Made by a program: the position numbers and the translations under genes. Below the pieces are notes generated by a model, which worked only from the letters and a program-made list of their open reading frames with translations, was not told where the DNA came from and searched no databases. Source: Bacillus sp. FJAT-52991 (lineage in GTDB: Bacteria; Bacillota; Bacilli; Bacillales; Domibacillaceae). Taken from it: DNA of 64,000 nt. Numbering within the stretch: position 1 is the first letter of the stretch; the number at the start of each line of letters is the position of its first letter. Below are positions 8,561 to 16,707 of the stretch, piece by piece. The stretch lies in contig NZ_CP147404.1 in NCBI RefSeq assembly GCF_037201805.1, positions 2,132,001 to 2,196,000 of the forward strand. The letters are read 5' to 3'.

Positions 8561-8834
8561 TTGTCTAGCTTCAGGTCCCAGCGACTAGTGGATTTCCACG
8601 ATCCTCCTTGCGATAAGTCAACATCGATTCACTAACGTTCATCGTGTTGTCTAGCTCTGCCAACTAGTCGCTCGAGGTCAAAAGTCAATCCGTCCAAAAG
8701 GTTAAAGAACAACCTTTCAGCCGTCTTGTCTTTTGCTTATCGCGACTGAACAAGTTGGCTCCACATTTCGTTTTCCTTTATCTTGTGCGGGTCGCTCCAA
8801 TCCATACGTCGCTAAACGGGACCTGCCGCTTTTC
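8561..8834 (-). repeat. Type-4 structured repeat module, copy A (274 bp)
   Basis: Minus-strand unit of 274 bases, about 95% identical by eye to 16283-16556, which is in the opposite orientation and equally long. Outer arms CAGGTCCC and GGGACCTG pair, then AGCGAC with GTCGCT. An inner hairpin has GCCAACT/AGTTGGC and AGTCGC/GCGACT closing a core that contains AAAGGTT-loop-AACCTTT. The unit begins 2 bases after the asnS stop codon. Together with the fragments next to it this fills the gap between the DUF3189 gene and asnS. Confidence 0.85.
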
Positions 8835-8836
8835 TA

Positions 8837-10129
8837 TTATGGATATAATCTGTTAAGTAAGCGTGGGAATGGGATGGTTTCGCGCACGTGTTCGACGCCG
8901 CTAATCCATGCTACGGTACGTTCTAGACCAAGACCGAAACCTGAGTGAGGAACGGAACCGTATTGGCGAAGTTCTGCATACCATTTATACGCTTCAGGAT
9001 CCAATTGGTGTTCTTTAATTCTTTCACTTAACAGGTTAAGGTCATGGATACGCTCTGAGCCACCAATGATTTCACCATAGCCTTCTGGCGCAATTAAATC
9101 CGCACATAAAACCACTTCTTCACGATCTTTCGCTGGCTGCATATAAAATGGTTTTAATGTTGTTGGATAATGTGTAATAAAGACGGGCTTATCGTAGCTC
9201 TCTGCAATCGCCGTTTCATGAGGTGCACCAAAATCATCACCCCACTGAATGTCAGTAAAGCCTTTTTCATGAAGGAACTTAATCGCTTCATCGTACGTAA
9301 TACGCGGGAATGGCGCTTTTATCTTTTCGAGCTTTGATGTATCTCGTCCAAGACGATCCAATTCTAGACGACAGTTTTTCAATACAGACTGAACGACATG
9401 AGACACATATTGCTCTTGTACTTGTAAATTCTCTTCAAATTCACAAAAAGCCATTTCCGGTTCAATCATCCAAAACTCAATTAAATGACGGCGCGTTTTC
9501 GATTTCTCTGCGCGAAACGTAGGGCCGAAAGAAAAGACCTTTCCAAGAGCCATAGCTGCTGCTTCCATATACAACTGACCGCTTTGAGACAAATAAGCAT
9601 CCTCATCAAAGTAGCGAGTATGGAACAACTCAGATGTTCCTTCAGGCGCACTTCCCGTTAAGATTGGAGGGTCCACTTTCGTAAATCCATTCTCGTTAAA
9701 AAACTCATACGTCGCACGAATAATTTCATTACGAATTTTCATCACTGCATGTTGACGGCGAGAACGTAACCATAAATGGCGATGATCCATTAAAAACTCT
9801 GTTCCATGTTCTTTCGGTGTAATCGGATAATCCACTGCTTCTGAAATGACTTGAAGTCCAGTGACTGTTAACTCATACCCAAAAGGTGAGCGGCTATCTT
9901 CTTGCACAATGCCCGTCACATATAAGGAAGATTCTTGTGTTAATGATTTCGCTTGTTGAAATAGTTCTTCTCCTACTTCACTCTTCACAACTACCCCTTG
10001 AATAAAGCCCGTTCCATCACGAAGCTGTAAAAAAGCAATTTTTCCACTTGAACGTTTATTCGCCAGCCAAGTGCCAATCGTTACTTCTTGACCAACAAAT
10101 TTGCCCACTTCTGCAATTGTCATTTTCAT
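8837..10129 (-). CDS. asnS: Asparaginyl-tRNA synthetase
   Basis: Class IIb synthetase charging tRNA-Asn. The N-terminal OB-fold anticodon-binding domain (about residues 1-110, with [21 protein letters not shown]) is followed by the catalytic domain with motif 2 around [15 protein letters not shown] and motif 3 [13 protein letters not shown]. The 430 residues equal the B. subtilis enzyme when started at the ATG at 10129, which has GGAGGG ten bases upstream; the ATG at 10147 lies upstream of that site. A promoter TTGCAC-18-TATAAT is readable upstream, with no T-box leader. The stop codon abuts a structured repeat. Confidence 0.96.
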   Translation of the reverse strand: MKMTIAEVGKFVGQEVTIGTWLANKRSSGKIAFLQLRDGTGFIQGVVVKSEVGEELFQQAKSLTQESSLYVTGIVQEDSRSPFGYELTVTGLQVISEAVDYPITPKEHGTEFLMDHRHLWLRSRRQHAVMKIRNEIIRATYEFFNENGFTKVDPPILTGSAPEGTSELFHTRYFDEDAYLSQSGQLYMEAAAMALGKVFSFGPTFRAEKSKTRRHLIEFWMIEPEMAFCEFEENLQVQEQYVSHVVQSVLKNCRLELDRLGRDTSKLEKIKAPFPRITYDEAIKFLHEKGFTDIQWGDDFGAPHETAIAESYDKPVFITHYPTTLKPFYMQPAKDREEVVLCADLIAPEGYGEIIGGSERIHDLNLLSERIKEHQLDPEAYKWYAELRQYGSVPHSGFGLGLERTVAWISGVEHVRETIPFPRLLNRLYP

Positions 10130-10173
10130 ATGAGTTATTCCCTCCAAAAACTTTCCTCTACTAATCGTTTAAT

Positions 10174-10203
10174 ATTATACCTGTCTTTTGCAAATAAGTG
10201 CAA
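10174..10203 (-). promoter_or_regulatory. Probable sigma-A promoter of asnS
   Basis: Minus-strand TTGCAC (10203-10198), an 18-base spacer, and TATAAT (10179-10174). It sits 45 bases upstream of the chosen asnS start and after the aspB terminator. Confidence 0.65.
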
Positions 10204-10216
10204 GAAAGGAACAGAG

Positions 10217-10248
10217 CAAAAAAGCATCTTGACGACCGTCAAGATGCC
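10217..10248 (-). terminator. Intrinsic terminator after aspB
   Basis: A perfect 10-bp stem GCATCTTGAC/GTCAAGATGC with a 4-base loop followed by six T on the minus strand, starting 20 bases after the aspB stop. Confidence 0.9.
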
Positions 10249-10267
10249 AAAAAGCTATTTTATTTGT

Positions 10268-11455
10268 TTACATATGTTCTTTTACATAAGTCGCCATGCG
10301 TTCAACTGCCGCTTCTAGTGCTTCCAAAGAAGTCGCATAAGACAGACGAATATTATCAGGAGAACCAAAACCGCTTCCTGGAATCACTGCTACTTTTGCT
10401 TCTTCAAGCAAAGCCTTTACAAATCCATCGACATCTTCAAAGCCTGTTAATTTCGCTGCTTCCTTCACGTTCGGGAATAAGTAGAACGCTCCTTGTGGTT
10501 TCAAGCAAGAAAAACCAGGAATTTCATTTAATTGCGCATGGATGACATTTAAACGCTTTTCAAAAGCTTCCTTCATTTCCTCTACCGGCTCTTGTGTTCC
10601 TTCATACGCCGCAATAGAGCCGTATTGAGAAGGAGCCGTTGGGTTAGAGGTGGAATGACTCGCTAAATCCGTCATCGCTTTAATTACTTGCTCATTTCCT
10701 GCCGCGTAACCAATGCGCCATCCAGTCATGGAATGAGATTTTGATACTCCGTTAATAATAATGGTTTGTTCTTTTAATTCAGGAGAAAGCTCAGCAATTG
10801 ATACGTGCTTATTGTCACCGTATACAAGCTTTTCATAAATTTCATCAGAAATGATCCAGATGTTTTTGCGAAGAGCCACTTCTCCTAATGCTTTTAACTC
10901 TTCCGCTGTATAAAGCATGCCTGTTGGATTGCTTGGCGAGTTAATGATCACCGCTTTTGTTTTCTCTGTGATCGCTGCTTCAAGCTGCTCAGGTGAAATT
11001 TTGAATTGATTTTCTTCCTTGCCTTCGATATAGACAGGTTTTCCATCCGCTAGCTTCACTTGTTCAGGATAGCTCACCCAGTAAGGAGTCGGAATGATTA
11101 CTTCATCACCCGCATCTAAAATCACTTGGAATAATGTATATAGAGCATGCTTCGCTCCAATTGTCACGATGATTTCACTGCGTTTATATGTAATGCCTTG
11201 ATCCTTTTCAAATTTAGCAATAATGGCATCTTTTAATTCAGGTAATCCACCAGCTGGCGTATATTTCGTCTGCCCTTTTTTCATGGACTCGTAAGCCGCC
11301 TCAATAATATGTTCCGGTGTATTAAAATCCGGTTCCCCAGCACCAAGACCAATCACATCAATACCTTGTGCTTTCATTTCTTTCGCTTTCGCTGTAATCG
11401 CTAAAGTTGTTGAAGGAGTTAACGCCTTCACTCGTTGAGCTAATTGGATGTCCAT
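10268..11455 (-). CDS. aspB: Aspartate aminotransferase, class I PLP enzyme
   Basis: Transaminase interconverting aspartate and oxaloacetate with 2-oxoglutarate/glutamate. Fold-type I features: NSPSNPTG, DEIYEKLVYG, and the PLP-lysine motif SKSHSMTGWRIGYAAG, with the distal Arg motif near NIRLSYATS. Its 395 residues match the Bacillus AspB subgroup (393 in B. subtilis). It is the third gene of ypmA-tseB-aspB, 17 bases after tseB, and has its own terminator before asnS. Confidence 0.95.
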   Translation of the reverse strand: MDIQLAQRVKALTPSTTLAITAKAKEMKAQGIDVIGLGAGEPDFNTPEHIIEAAYESMKKGQTKYTPAGGLPELKDAIIAKFEKDQGITYKRSEIIVTIGAKHALYTLFQVILDAGDEVIIPTPYWVSYPEQVKLADGKPVYIEGKEENQFKISPEQLEAAITEKTKAVIINSPSNPTGMLYTAEELKALGEVALRKNIWIISDEIYEKLVYGDNKHVSIAELSPELKEQTIIINGVSKSHSMTGWRIGYAAGNEQVIKAMTDLASHSTSNPTAPSQYGSIAAYEGTQEPVEEMKEAFEKRLNVIHAQLNEIPGFSCLKPQGAFYLFPNVKEAAKLTGFEDVDGFVKALLEEAKVAVIPGSGFGSPDNIRLSYATSLEALEAAVERMATYVKEHM

Positions 11456-11472
11456 CTATAATTCCTCCACTC

Positions 11473-11958
11473 TTATATATGTTTGATTTTCTTCCACCAT
11501 TCTCCGCTGTTTACTTGAAGATAATAGTAGTTGACCTGATCATTTTTATCTAAAAAGACTAGTTCCCATACTGGACCGGACTTCTCAATTCCAAGACGAG
11601 CAGAAAGTAACTTCTCGATTGGTTCTTCGTTTTGAAGCTTTTTGACCGCCTCTTCCTTTGAAACTCCCTTAGTAATATCCTTTATAATCGGCTGTTTCTT
11701 TTTATCTTTTGGCACAAAGACAGCGAGCTTCTTTTTCTTATCTGTCTGTCCTGTAACCACATAATAGGTCTCTTCGCTATTATATATATTAAAATCTATA
11801 ACAGAGGTAATGGCACTTTCTTGTTTGGCAACCGAGATTGCATACTCTTTTGCCTCTTTATGCGGTTTTTGTGCATTGTTATACACATTTAAAAATGCTG
11901 TACAAATAAGCAGGAGCGGAATTGCTATAACTGCTAGCCATATCCATTTTTTCTTCAT
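11473..11958 (-). CDS. tseB: TseB/YpmB family cell-wall elongation regulator
   Basis: 161 residues: an N-terminal membrane anchor (KKKWIWLAVIAIPLLLICTAFL) and an extracytoplasmic region with PepSY-like pattern (EAVKKLQNEE..., GPVWELVFLDKNDQVNYYYLQVNSGEWW). B. subtilis YpmB was renamed TseB for its link with the transpeptidase PBP2A in side-wall growth. The TAGGG that includes the ypmA stop codon serves as its ribosome binding site, so translation is probably coupled to ypmA. Confidence 0.85.
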   Translation of the reverse strand: MKKKWIWLAVIAIPLLLICTAFLNVYNNAQKPHKEAKEYAISVAKQESAITSVIDFNIYNSEETYYVVTGQTDKKKKLAVFVPKDKKKQPIIKDITKGVSKEEAVKKLQNEEPIEKLLSARLGIEKSGPVWELVFLDKNDQVNYYYLQVNSGEWWKKIKHI

Positions 11959-11966
11959 CTTCTACC

Positions 11967-12137
11967 CTATGTACGATAAATCGTAAAGACGGCTTTATCT
12001 TGGTCCTCTTGATTTAGCGCCAATCCAAACATCAAATTTTCCCGTTTTAACGTGCGGTTTAACGCATCGACGATTTTATACAAATCCGCATGATTGTCAA
12101 CCGTAACGGTAGATAATACTTCAATTTTACTTTCCAT
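11967..12137 (-). CDS. ypmA: YpmA family small protein (DUF4264)
   Basis: A 56-residue protein. It reads MESKIEVLSTVTVDNHADLYKIV and continues to AVFTIYRT. AGGAGGCGTAATAA gives a strong ribosome binding site for the ATG at 12137. The family is conserved just upstream of ypmB/tseB in Bacilli. Function is unknown; the alternation of short beta and helical stretches suggests a small folded domain. It is the first gene of the ypmA-tseB-aspB unit. Confidence 0.85.
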   Translation of the reverse strand: MESKIEVLSTVTVDNHADLYKIVDALNRTLKRENLMFGLALNQEDQDKAVFTIYRT

Positions 12138-12219
12138 TTATTACGCCTCCTGTCCTCACTTATTATACCAAGAAATTGTTTATTCGCATCAATTAATTTG
12201 TTGAAAAATGCGAATTCTT

Positions 12220-12978
12220 TCAATTACGAATCGTTAGAACTTCATAACCGACTTGGTTAAACTTGATCATCACTAGCCCGTGCTTCTTTGTATAATATAT
12301 ATCAATCCACAGTTGATGAAGCATTTCCATCAATTCCGCTCCTGGAAGAACCTCTCTTTTTTTAAAGATAATAGCCGTTTGGGGATCAATATGTGTAAGT
12401 AAACTATAAGACATACTATCGTCTTGAGCAAAGTTGGGTGTCTTGACGATATTAATATCTTTCAGCTCTTCCTTTAACAAACTCTTTTCAGCTTTCATCG
12501 ATGTCGAGGACATCCATAAAAACCGAGAATCAAAATGCTTAATCGAGAAATCAATGCCTTCTTTCTGCTTAATGCCATTATGCAAGATTTTCAGCTCCAA
12601 TCCCGGTTGTAGCTGTTTCACCTCACCAGCACGCATTTCCTTTCCATATACATGCTGCAATCGATAGTCCTTTTTTAATCGTCCAATAAATGAAGCCACT
12701 TTTTCTTGCTTTTCTGTTATCACTAATCCTGAAAGCTTATGAATGGCAAACTTTTTCATATACGAAAAAATAAGCGGACGGCTCTCTTTCGTGCCTGTAT
12801 TGATTAAATAATGATGACCATCGGCTGTGTGTAAAAAAGCGGCCTCCCCATCAGGCAATGGCAAAAAAGTGATGGCAAATTCATTCTCTTTTAAATTCAA
12901 GTCAATGGTTTCCGCTTTCGCGTAAGAACCATTGAGTAAGATGAAGATCGACAGGCAAACAGCGAATAACATTCTCAT
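12220..12978 (-). CDS. Secreted, degenerate ComEC-like metallo-beta-lactamase-fold protein
   Basis: 252 residues with a signal peptide (MRMLFAVCLSIFILLNGSYAKA, likely cut after AKA). The mature part resembles the beta-lactamase-like domain of ComEC: an early strand NEFAITFLPLPDGEAAFLH, then GHHYLINTG, then LSGLVITEKQEKVASFIGRL. The metal site is missing: where HxHxDH should follow LVIT the sequence reads EKQEKV. It is therefore probably a catalytically dead, exported domain; this is inferred from motif spacing, not alignment. GGGAG precedes the ATG at 12978. It lies between dinG and ypmA, a slot that is empty in B. subtilis. Confidence 0.6.
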   Translation of the reverse strand: MRMLFAVCLSIFILLNGSYAKAETIDLNLKENEFAITFLPLPDGEAAFLHTADGHHYLINTGTKESRPLIFSYMKKFAIHKLSGLVITEKQEKVASFIGRLKKDYRLQHVYGKEMRAGEVKQLQPGLELKILHNGIKQKEGIDFSIKHFDSRFLWMSSTSMKAEKSLLKEELKDINIVKTPNFAQDDSMSYSLLTHIDPQTAIIFKKREVLPGAELMEMLHQLWIDIYYTKKHGLVMIKFNQVGYEVLTIRN

Positions 12979-13037
12979 CTGGGCTTCTCCCTTCTTTACC
13001 GTTAGAGTATGTTATTCGCTTTGAAATTAATCAGCCA

Positions 13038-15842
13038 TTACAGCCAGTTTTCAACCAAAGAAACCGTCTCACTAAGCGACGCTTCCTCTACTGTCACTTT
13101 AGGAATAGAAGCTAAAAAAGTTTTGCCATATACACTCGTTTGAATGCGGCGATCAAAGACGATAATAATTCCTCGGTCTCGATTGCTTCTAATTAACCGG
13201 CCAAATCCTTGCTTAAAGCGCAGCACCGCTTGCGGAAGAGAATAAGCAGAAAAAGCGTTCTTCCCCTCTTTCGCATATTGCTCATTTTTCGCTTGCGTAA
13301 AAGGTTCATCTGGTGAAGAAAACGGCAGTCGAACAATGACTAAGCAGGAGAGATCCTCACCCGGTATGTCAATCCCTTCCCAAAAGCTGTTCGTCCCGAA
13401 TAAAATCGCTTTATCAAACTTTTGAAAGTTCCTTGTAAGTCGGGCACGGCTCCCATTCGTAATCCCTTGAGCTAACAAAACATACTCATCTAAAAGACCG
13501 CTATCCTTCATTAAATCATGTGTTTTTTTCATCATGTCATAGGACGTAAATAAGACAAGCATTCGCCCTTTCGCTGCTTCAGCCACTGCCATCAAATGGC
13601 TAGCTAGCGCTTCGATATATTCATCCGTCTTCACTTCATTAATCTCAGGCACATCATTGGGAATGATCATTCGGCAGTTCTCTTGATAATCGAACGGAGA
13701 TGGAAGCATCACTTGTTGATACGTTTGCGAAGCTAAACCAACTTCTTCAGCAAAAAAGCGAAATGAGCGATTCACCGTTAATGTAGCAGAGGTAAAGACA
13801 ACATGCTTTTGATTTAATAGCTTTTCTTTTATTAGCTCGCCACTCGAAACTGGATGAGACTTGATCACAAAGGTATTGGCGAAAGAACGACTATCCCCTT
13901 CCATCCAAATCACTTCATCTTCTTCTGGTCGAAAAATGATCCGCTCAAGACTGAATAGAAATTCTTCCCACTGGGTCATTAACGCTTGTAAGTCATCTAT
14001 CTTCAGCTGATCCTTTGCGGCCATTTGTTCTCGATAAGGTGCTATTTCTGTCAATCGTTGCTGCAGCAGCTGGCTAAGTGTCGTCATCATTTCATGAAGC
14101 CGTTCTGCTCCATATTCTACCGCTTGCCACAGCTTTAACTGTCGAACGTTTTCAGTAAGGCGCAACTGTCTGCGATGGCCGTTCCCAGACCATTTTTTTG
14201 TATGCTGCTCAAAGAATGTGTGAAGGACTTTAAACCATTCCTCTCCTTCAAATAAAAGCTCATTGAATGTGCGCTCGATGACTTCTCGCTTATCATTTTG
14301 TACGCTTGCTTCAAATTTCTCATACAGCTGTTCACATTGTATAAATAAGCCTTCTGATTGATCACATGCTAATTTAGAAACTAAATATTTAAAGTCGGAC
14401 AAATCAATCGAGATCCCCATTCGACCTCTCGCCGCATTCTCAAAATGATGCGCTTCATCAATAATCACATTTGTATAAGATGGCAATAAAGGCGATTGAG
14501 CCATTAAATCGGCTACAAGTAAAGAATGGTTCGTAATGACAAGATCCGCTTCTTTCGCTTGCTTTTTCGCAAACAGATAAAAGTCTTTATCGAGCCACGC
14601 TTTTCGGCCTTTATTCATATAATCGCCATCTTGCTTCACGTCATTCCAAAATAACCAGCCACCAGATGATAGGTTTAATTCATCGACATCGCCTGTTTCT
14701 GTCTCCAACAGCCACGTCAATATTTGCATTTTTGCTAAAGCAAAATCATAATTATCTTTCGTCTCTCTTAAACTTTGAAAAAATTTAAACAAGTCTAAAT
14801 AATGGCTTCGTCCCTTTAACACTGTGACGGAAACAGGGAACGGCAGCATCATCTGTAATTGCTTAATTTCTTTATTTAATAATTGCTGTTGCAAAACAAT
14901 CGTATGCGTACTCACGATCACCGGCTCGCCTATTTGTTTACTCCGATACACTGCTGGAAGTAAATAACCGAGTGACTTCCCTGTCCCCGTCCCCGCTTCG
15001 ATCGCTAAGTGAACCGATTGTTGCATCGACTGATAGACTTGGTTCATCATGTCCATTTGACTGTCTCTTCGTTCAAAATGAGGCAGTTGAGCCAGCAACT
15101 GAATTTTTTCTTCATTGCTTGCTGGATAAGATAACTGACTTTTTTCAATCCATCTTTTTTGAATTGTTTTCTTTCGTAATCCTAGTCCACGGTACACTTC
15201 TATCTGTTCAGGCAATTGTTCCATATTGTGCTGCTTGTCTTCGATTATCGACTGGATTAATAAATAAATATCACTTTTTAAATGGGTCGATATTTTCGCT
15301 AACTTTTCTAAAGTCACTAGCGGCATCGTTTTCAATTTGTCGATCATCATCAATAAAAGTTGGGCAGTCACATATGCATCACTATCCGCTTGATGAGGCC
15401 GATCATGATCAAAGCCAAGACTTGTTGTTAAATCAAAAAGCTTATAGCTGTCAGATGTCGGCAGTAAAACCCGAGCGAGTTCAACGGTATCAATCGAAGG
15501 GCCCGCGAAAGGCAAATATCCTGCCTCCTCTAGCTCCGCTTGTAAAAATTGCAGATCGAATTGAACATTATGTGCGACAAACACAGCATTCTCTAACAGC
15601 GGCAAAATCTTCGGTGCTACCTCATGAAAAAACGGTGCATCCTTCACCATTTCAGGATGTATCCCCGTTAATTCCTCAATAAACACTGGAATGGAACGTT
15701 CAGGATTGATAAACGTCGTATATTGATCAATAATTTGATGGTTTTCAATAATAACAAATGAAGCTTGGATGATACGGTCTCCGCCTTTCGCAGCATGACC
15801 GGTCGTTTCTAAATCGGTAACGACAAAACGTGTATATGTCAT
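13038..15842 (-). CDS. dinG: DinG-type exonuclease/helicase-fold protein
   Basis: 934 residues, the Firmicute DinG architecture. Residues 1-170 form a DEDDh 3'-5' exonuclease: VTDLETTG, HNVQFDLQFL, HQADSDAY. From about residue 240 comes an XPD-like SF2 domain: EAGTGTGKSLGYLLP, IIDEAHHFENAARG, TSATL, FWEGIDIPG, QGFGRLIRS. No cysteines are visible between Walker A and the DEAH box where other DinG/XPD proteins bind [4Fe-4S]. S. aureus DinG, of the same type, was reported as a nuclease without helicase activity. The ATG at 15842 has AAGGGTG upstream. In B. subtilis panD directly precedes it; here a repeat array and another gene intervene. Confidence 0.94.
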   Translation of the reverse strand: MTYTRFVVTDLETTGHAAKGGDRIIQASFVIIENHQIIDQYTTFINPERSIPVFIEELTGIHPEMVKDAPFFHEVAPKILPLLENAVFVAHNVQFDLQFLQAELEEAGYLPFAGPSIDTVELARVLLPTSDSYKLFDLTTSLGFDHDRPHQADSDAYVTAQLLLMMIDKLKTMPLVTLEKLAKISTHLKSDIYLLIQSIIEDKQHNMEQLPEQIEVYRGLGLRKKTIQKRWIEKSQLSYPASNEEKIQLLAQLPHFERRDSQMDMMNQVYQSMQQSVHLAIEAGTGTGKSLGYLLPAVYRSKQIGEPVIVSTHTIVLQQQLLNKEIKQLQMMLPFPVSVTVLKGRSHYLDLFKFFQSLRETKDNYDFALAKMQILTWLLETETGDVDELNLSSGGWLFWNDVKQDGDYMNKGRKAWLDKDFYLFAKKQAKEADLVITNHSLLVADLMAQSPLLPSYTNVIIDEAHHFENAARGRMGISIDLSDFKYLVSKLACDQSEGLFIQCEQLYEKFEASVQNDKREVIERTFNELLFEGEEWFKVLHTFFEQHTKKWSGNGHRRQLRLTENVRQLKLWQAVEYGAERLHEMMTTLSQLLQQRLTEIAPYREQMAAKDQLKIDDLQALMTQWEEFLFSLERIIFRPEEDEVIWMEGDSRSFANTFVIKSHPVSSGELIKEKLLNQKHVVFTSATLTVNRSFRFFAEEVGLASQTYQQVMLPSPFDYQENCRMIIPNDVPEINEVKTDEYIEALASHLMAVAEAAKGRMLVLFTSYDMMKKTHDLMKDSGLLDEYVLLAQGITNGSRARLTRNFQKFDKAILFGTNSFWEGIDIPGEDLSCLVIVRLPFSSPDEPFTQAKNEQYAKEGKNAFSAYSLPQAVLRFKQGFGRLIRSNRDRGIIIVFDRRIQTSVYGKTFLASIPKVTVEEASLSETVSLVENWL

Positions 15843-15918
15843 AACGGTTTACACCCTTTTTCTCGTAAAATCTTCCTTAAGTGTACCATACGACCTTCCT
15901 ACGCCGCTACATATGAAC

Positions 15919-16041
15919 GAAAAGCGGAAGGCGCTTGCCCATCGGCGACAAGCAAAAGACGAGACCGATGAAAGGTTGTTCTTTAACCTTTTGGCGAGCT
16001 TGGCTTTTGACCTCGAGCCGATAGCGCCTGCAGCTGGACAA
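15919..16041 (+). repeat. Type-1 structured repeat module, copy a (123 bp)
   Basis: Starts GAAAAGCGGAAGGCGC and ends GCAGCTGGACAA. Arms GGCGCT/AGCGCC and, after a TGCCC bulge, ATCGGC/GCCGAT pair around a core that holds AAAGGTT-GTTCTTT-AACCTTT. The same 123-base unit recurs at 16561-16683 with a few changes. It is the first unit of a five-unit head-to-tail array filling most of 15843-16707, where no gene is found. Confidence 0.9.
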
Positions 16042-16044
16042 TAC

Positions 16045-16160
16045 GAAAAGCGGAGCCGACTGTTCAGACACGACAAGCAAATGTTCTGACGCTGAAAAGA
16101 CGACAGTCTTGTAAGCGGCAGGTTATTTGACTCAAGTGTCTAGGAGGCAAAGCTAGACAA
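16045..16160 (+). repeat. Type-2 structured repeat module, copy a (116 bp)
   Basis: Starts GAAAAGCGGAGCCGACTG and ends AGCTAGACAA. Arms AGACAC and GTGTCT pair; an inner hairpin is AAGAC-GACA-GTCTT. The second copy, same length, is at 27791-27906. The spacer to the preceding module is TAC. Confidence 0.88.
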
Positions 16161-16161
16161 C

Positions 16162-16279
16162 GACAAGCGGAAACGGCCGTTTAGACTCGGCAGACATAAG
16201 ACGGACCGTCGAAGTGGCGTTCTTTGCCACACAGACATGACGGCTTATGTCCGAGAGTCTGGCCGTTGGAGCTGGACAA
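16162..16279 (+). repeat. Type-3 structured repeat module (118 bp)
   Basis: A single copy in the window, with the strongest pairing of the family: AACGGCC/GGCCGTT, a GTTT bulge, AGACTC/GAGTCT, GACATAAG/CTTATGTC, and GTGGC-GTTCTTT-GCCAC. It ends with the common GGAGCTGGACAA. Confidence 0.88.
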
Positions 16280-16282
16280 ATA

Positions 16283-16556
16283 GAAAAGCGGAAGGTTCCG
16301 TTTAGCGACGTATGGACTGGAGCGACCCGCACGAGATAAAGGAAAACGAAATGTGAAGCCAACTTGTTCAGTCGCGACAAGCAAAAGACAAGACGGATGA
16401 AAGGTTGTTCTTTAACCTTTTGGGCGGATTGACTTTTGACCTCGAGCGACTAGTTGGCAGAGCTAGACAACACGATGAACGTTAGTGAATCGATGTTGAC
16501 TTATCGCAAGGAGGATCGTGGAAGTACACTAGGCGCTGGAACCTGTAGCTGGACAA
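16283..16556 (+). repeat. Type-4 structured repeat module, copy B (274 bp)
   Basis: Same length as the inverted copy at 8561-8834. The outer arms read AGGTTCC/GGAACCT where copy A has AGGTCCC/GGGACCT: one base changed on each side and pairing kept. The inner GCCAACT/AGTTGGC and AGTCGC/GCGACT stems are conserved. Confidence 0.9.
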
Positions 16557-16560
16557 TGAA

Positions 16561-16683
16561 GAAAAGCGGAAGGCGCTTGCCCATCGGCGACAAGCAAAAG
16601 ACGAGACCGATGAAAGGTTGCACTTTAACCTTTTGGTGGGCTTGGCTTTTGACCTCGAGCCGATAGCGCCTGCAGCTGGACAA
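16561..16683 (+). repeat. Type-1 structured repeat module, copy b (123 bp)
   Basis: Second type-1 unit, same length as 15919-16041, differing by a few bases including the loop (GTTGCACTTTAACC for GTTGTTCTTTAACC). It is separated from the preceding unit by TGAA. A degenerate further start (GAAAAGCCGAAG) follows at 16687, right before the stop codon of the next gene. Confidence 0.9.
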
Positions 16684-16707
16684 TACGAAAAGCCGAAGAT
16701 CCCAAAA

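Noticed and set aside
10130-10267. T-box leader upstream of asnS
   Set aside because: The gap is short and holds only the aspB terminator and a promoter; no T-box sequence or specifier stem is seen.
14972-15682. 236-codon plus-strand frame inside dinG
   Set aside because: Shadow of the conserved exonuclease/helicase gene; no family resemblance and no start signal.
15919-16683. CRISPR array
   Set aside because: Units are long, of several types, with spacers of only a few bases and no unique 30-40 base spacers or cas genes.
16153-16684. Several 60-75 codon frames within the repeat array
   Set aside because: They follow module boundaries, have repeat-derived sequence (GPLPPVAKR-like) and recur wherever a module occurs.
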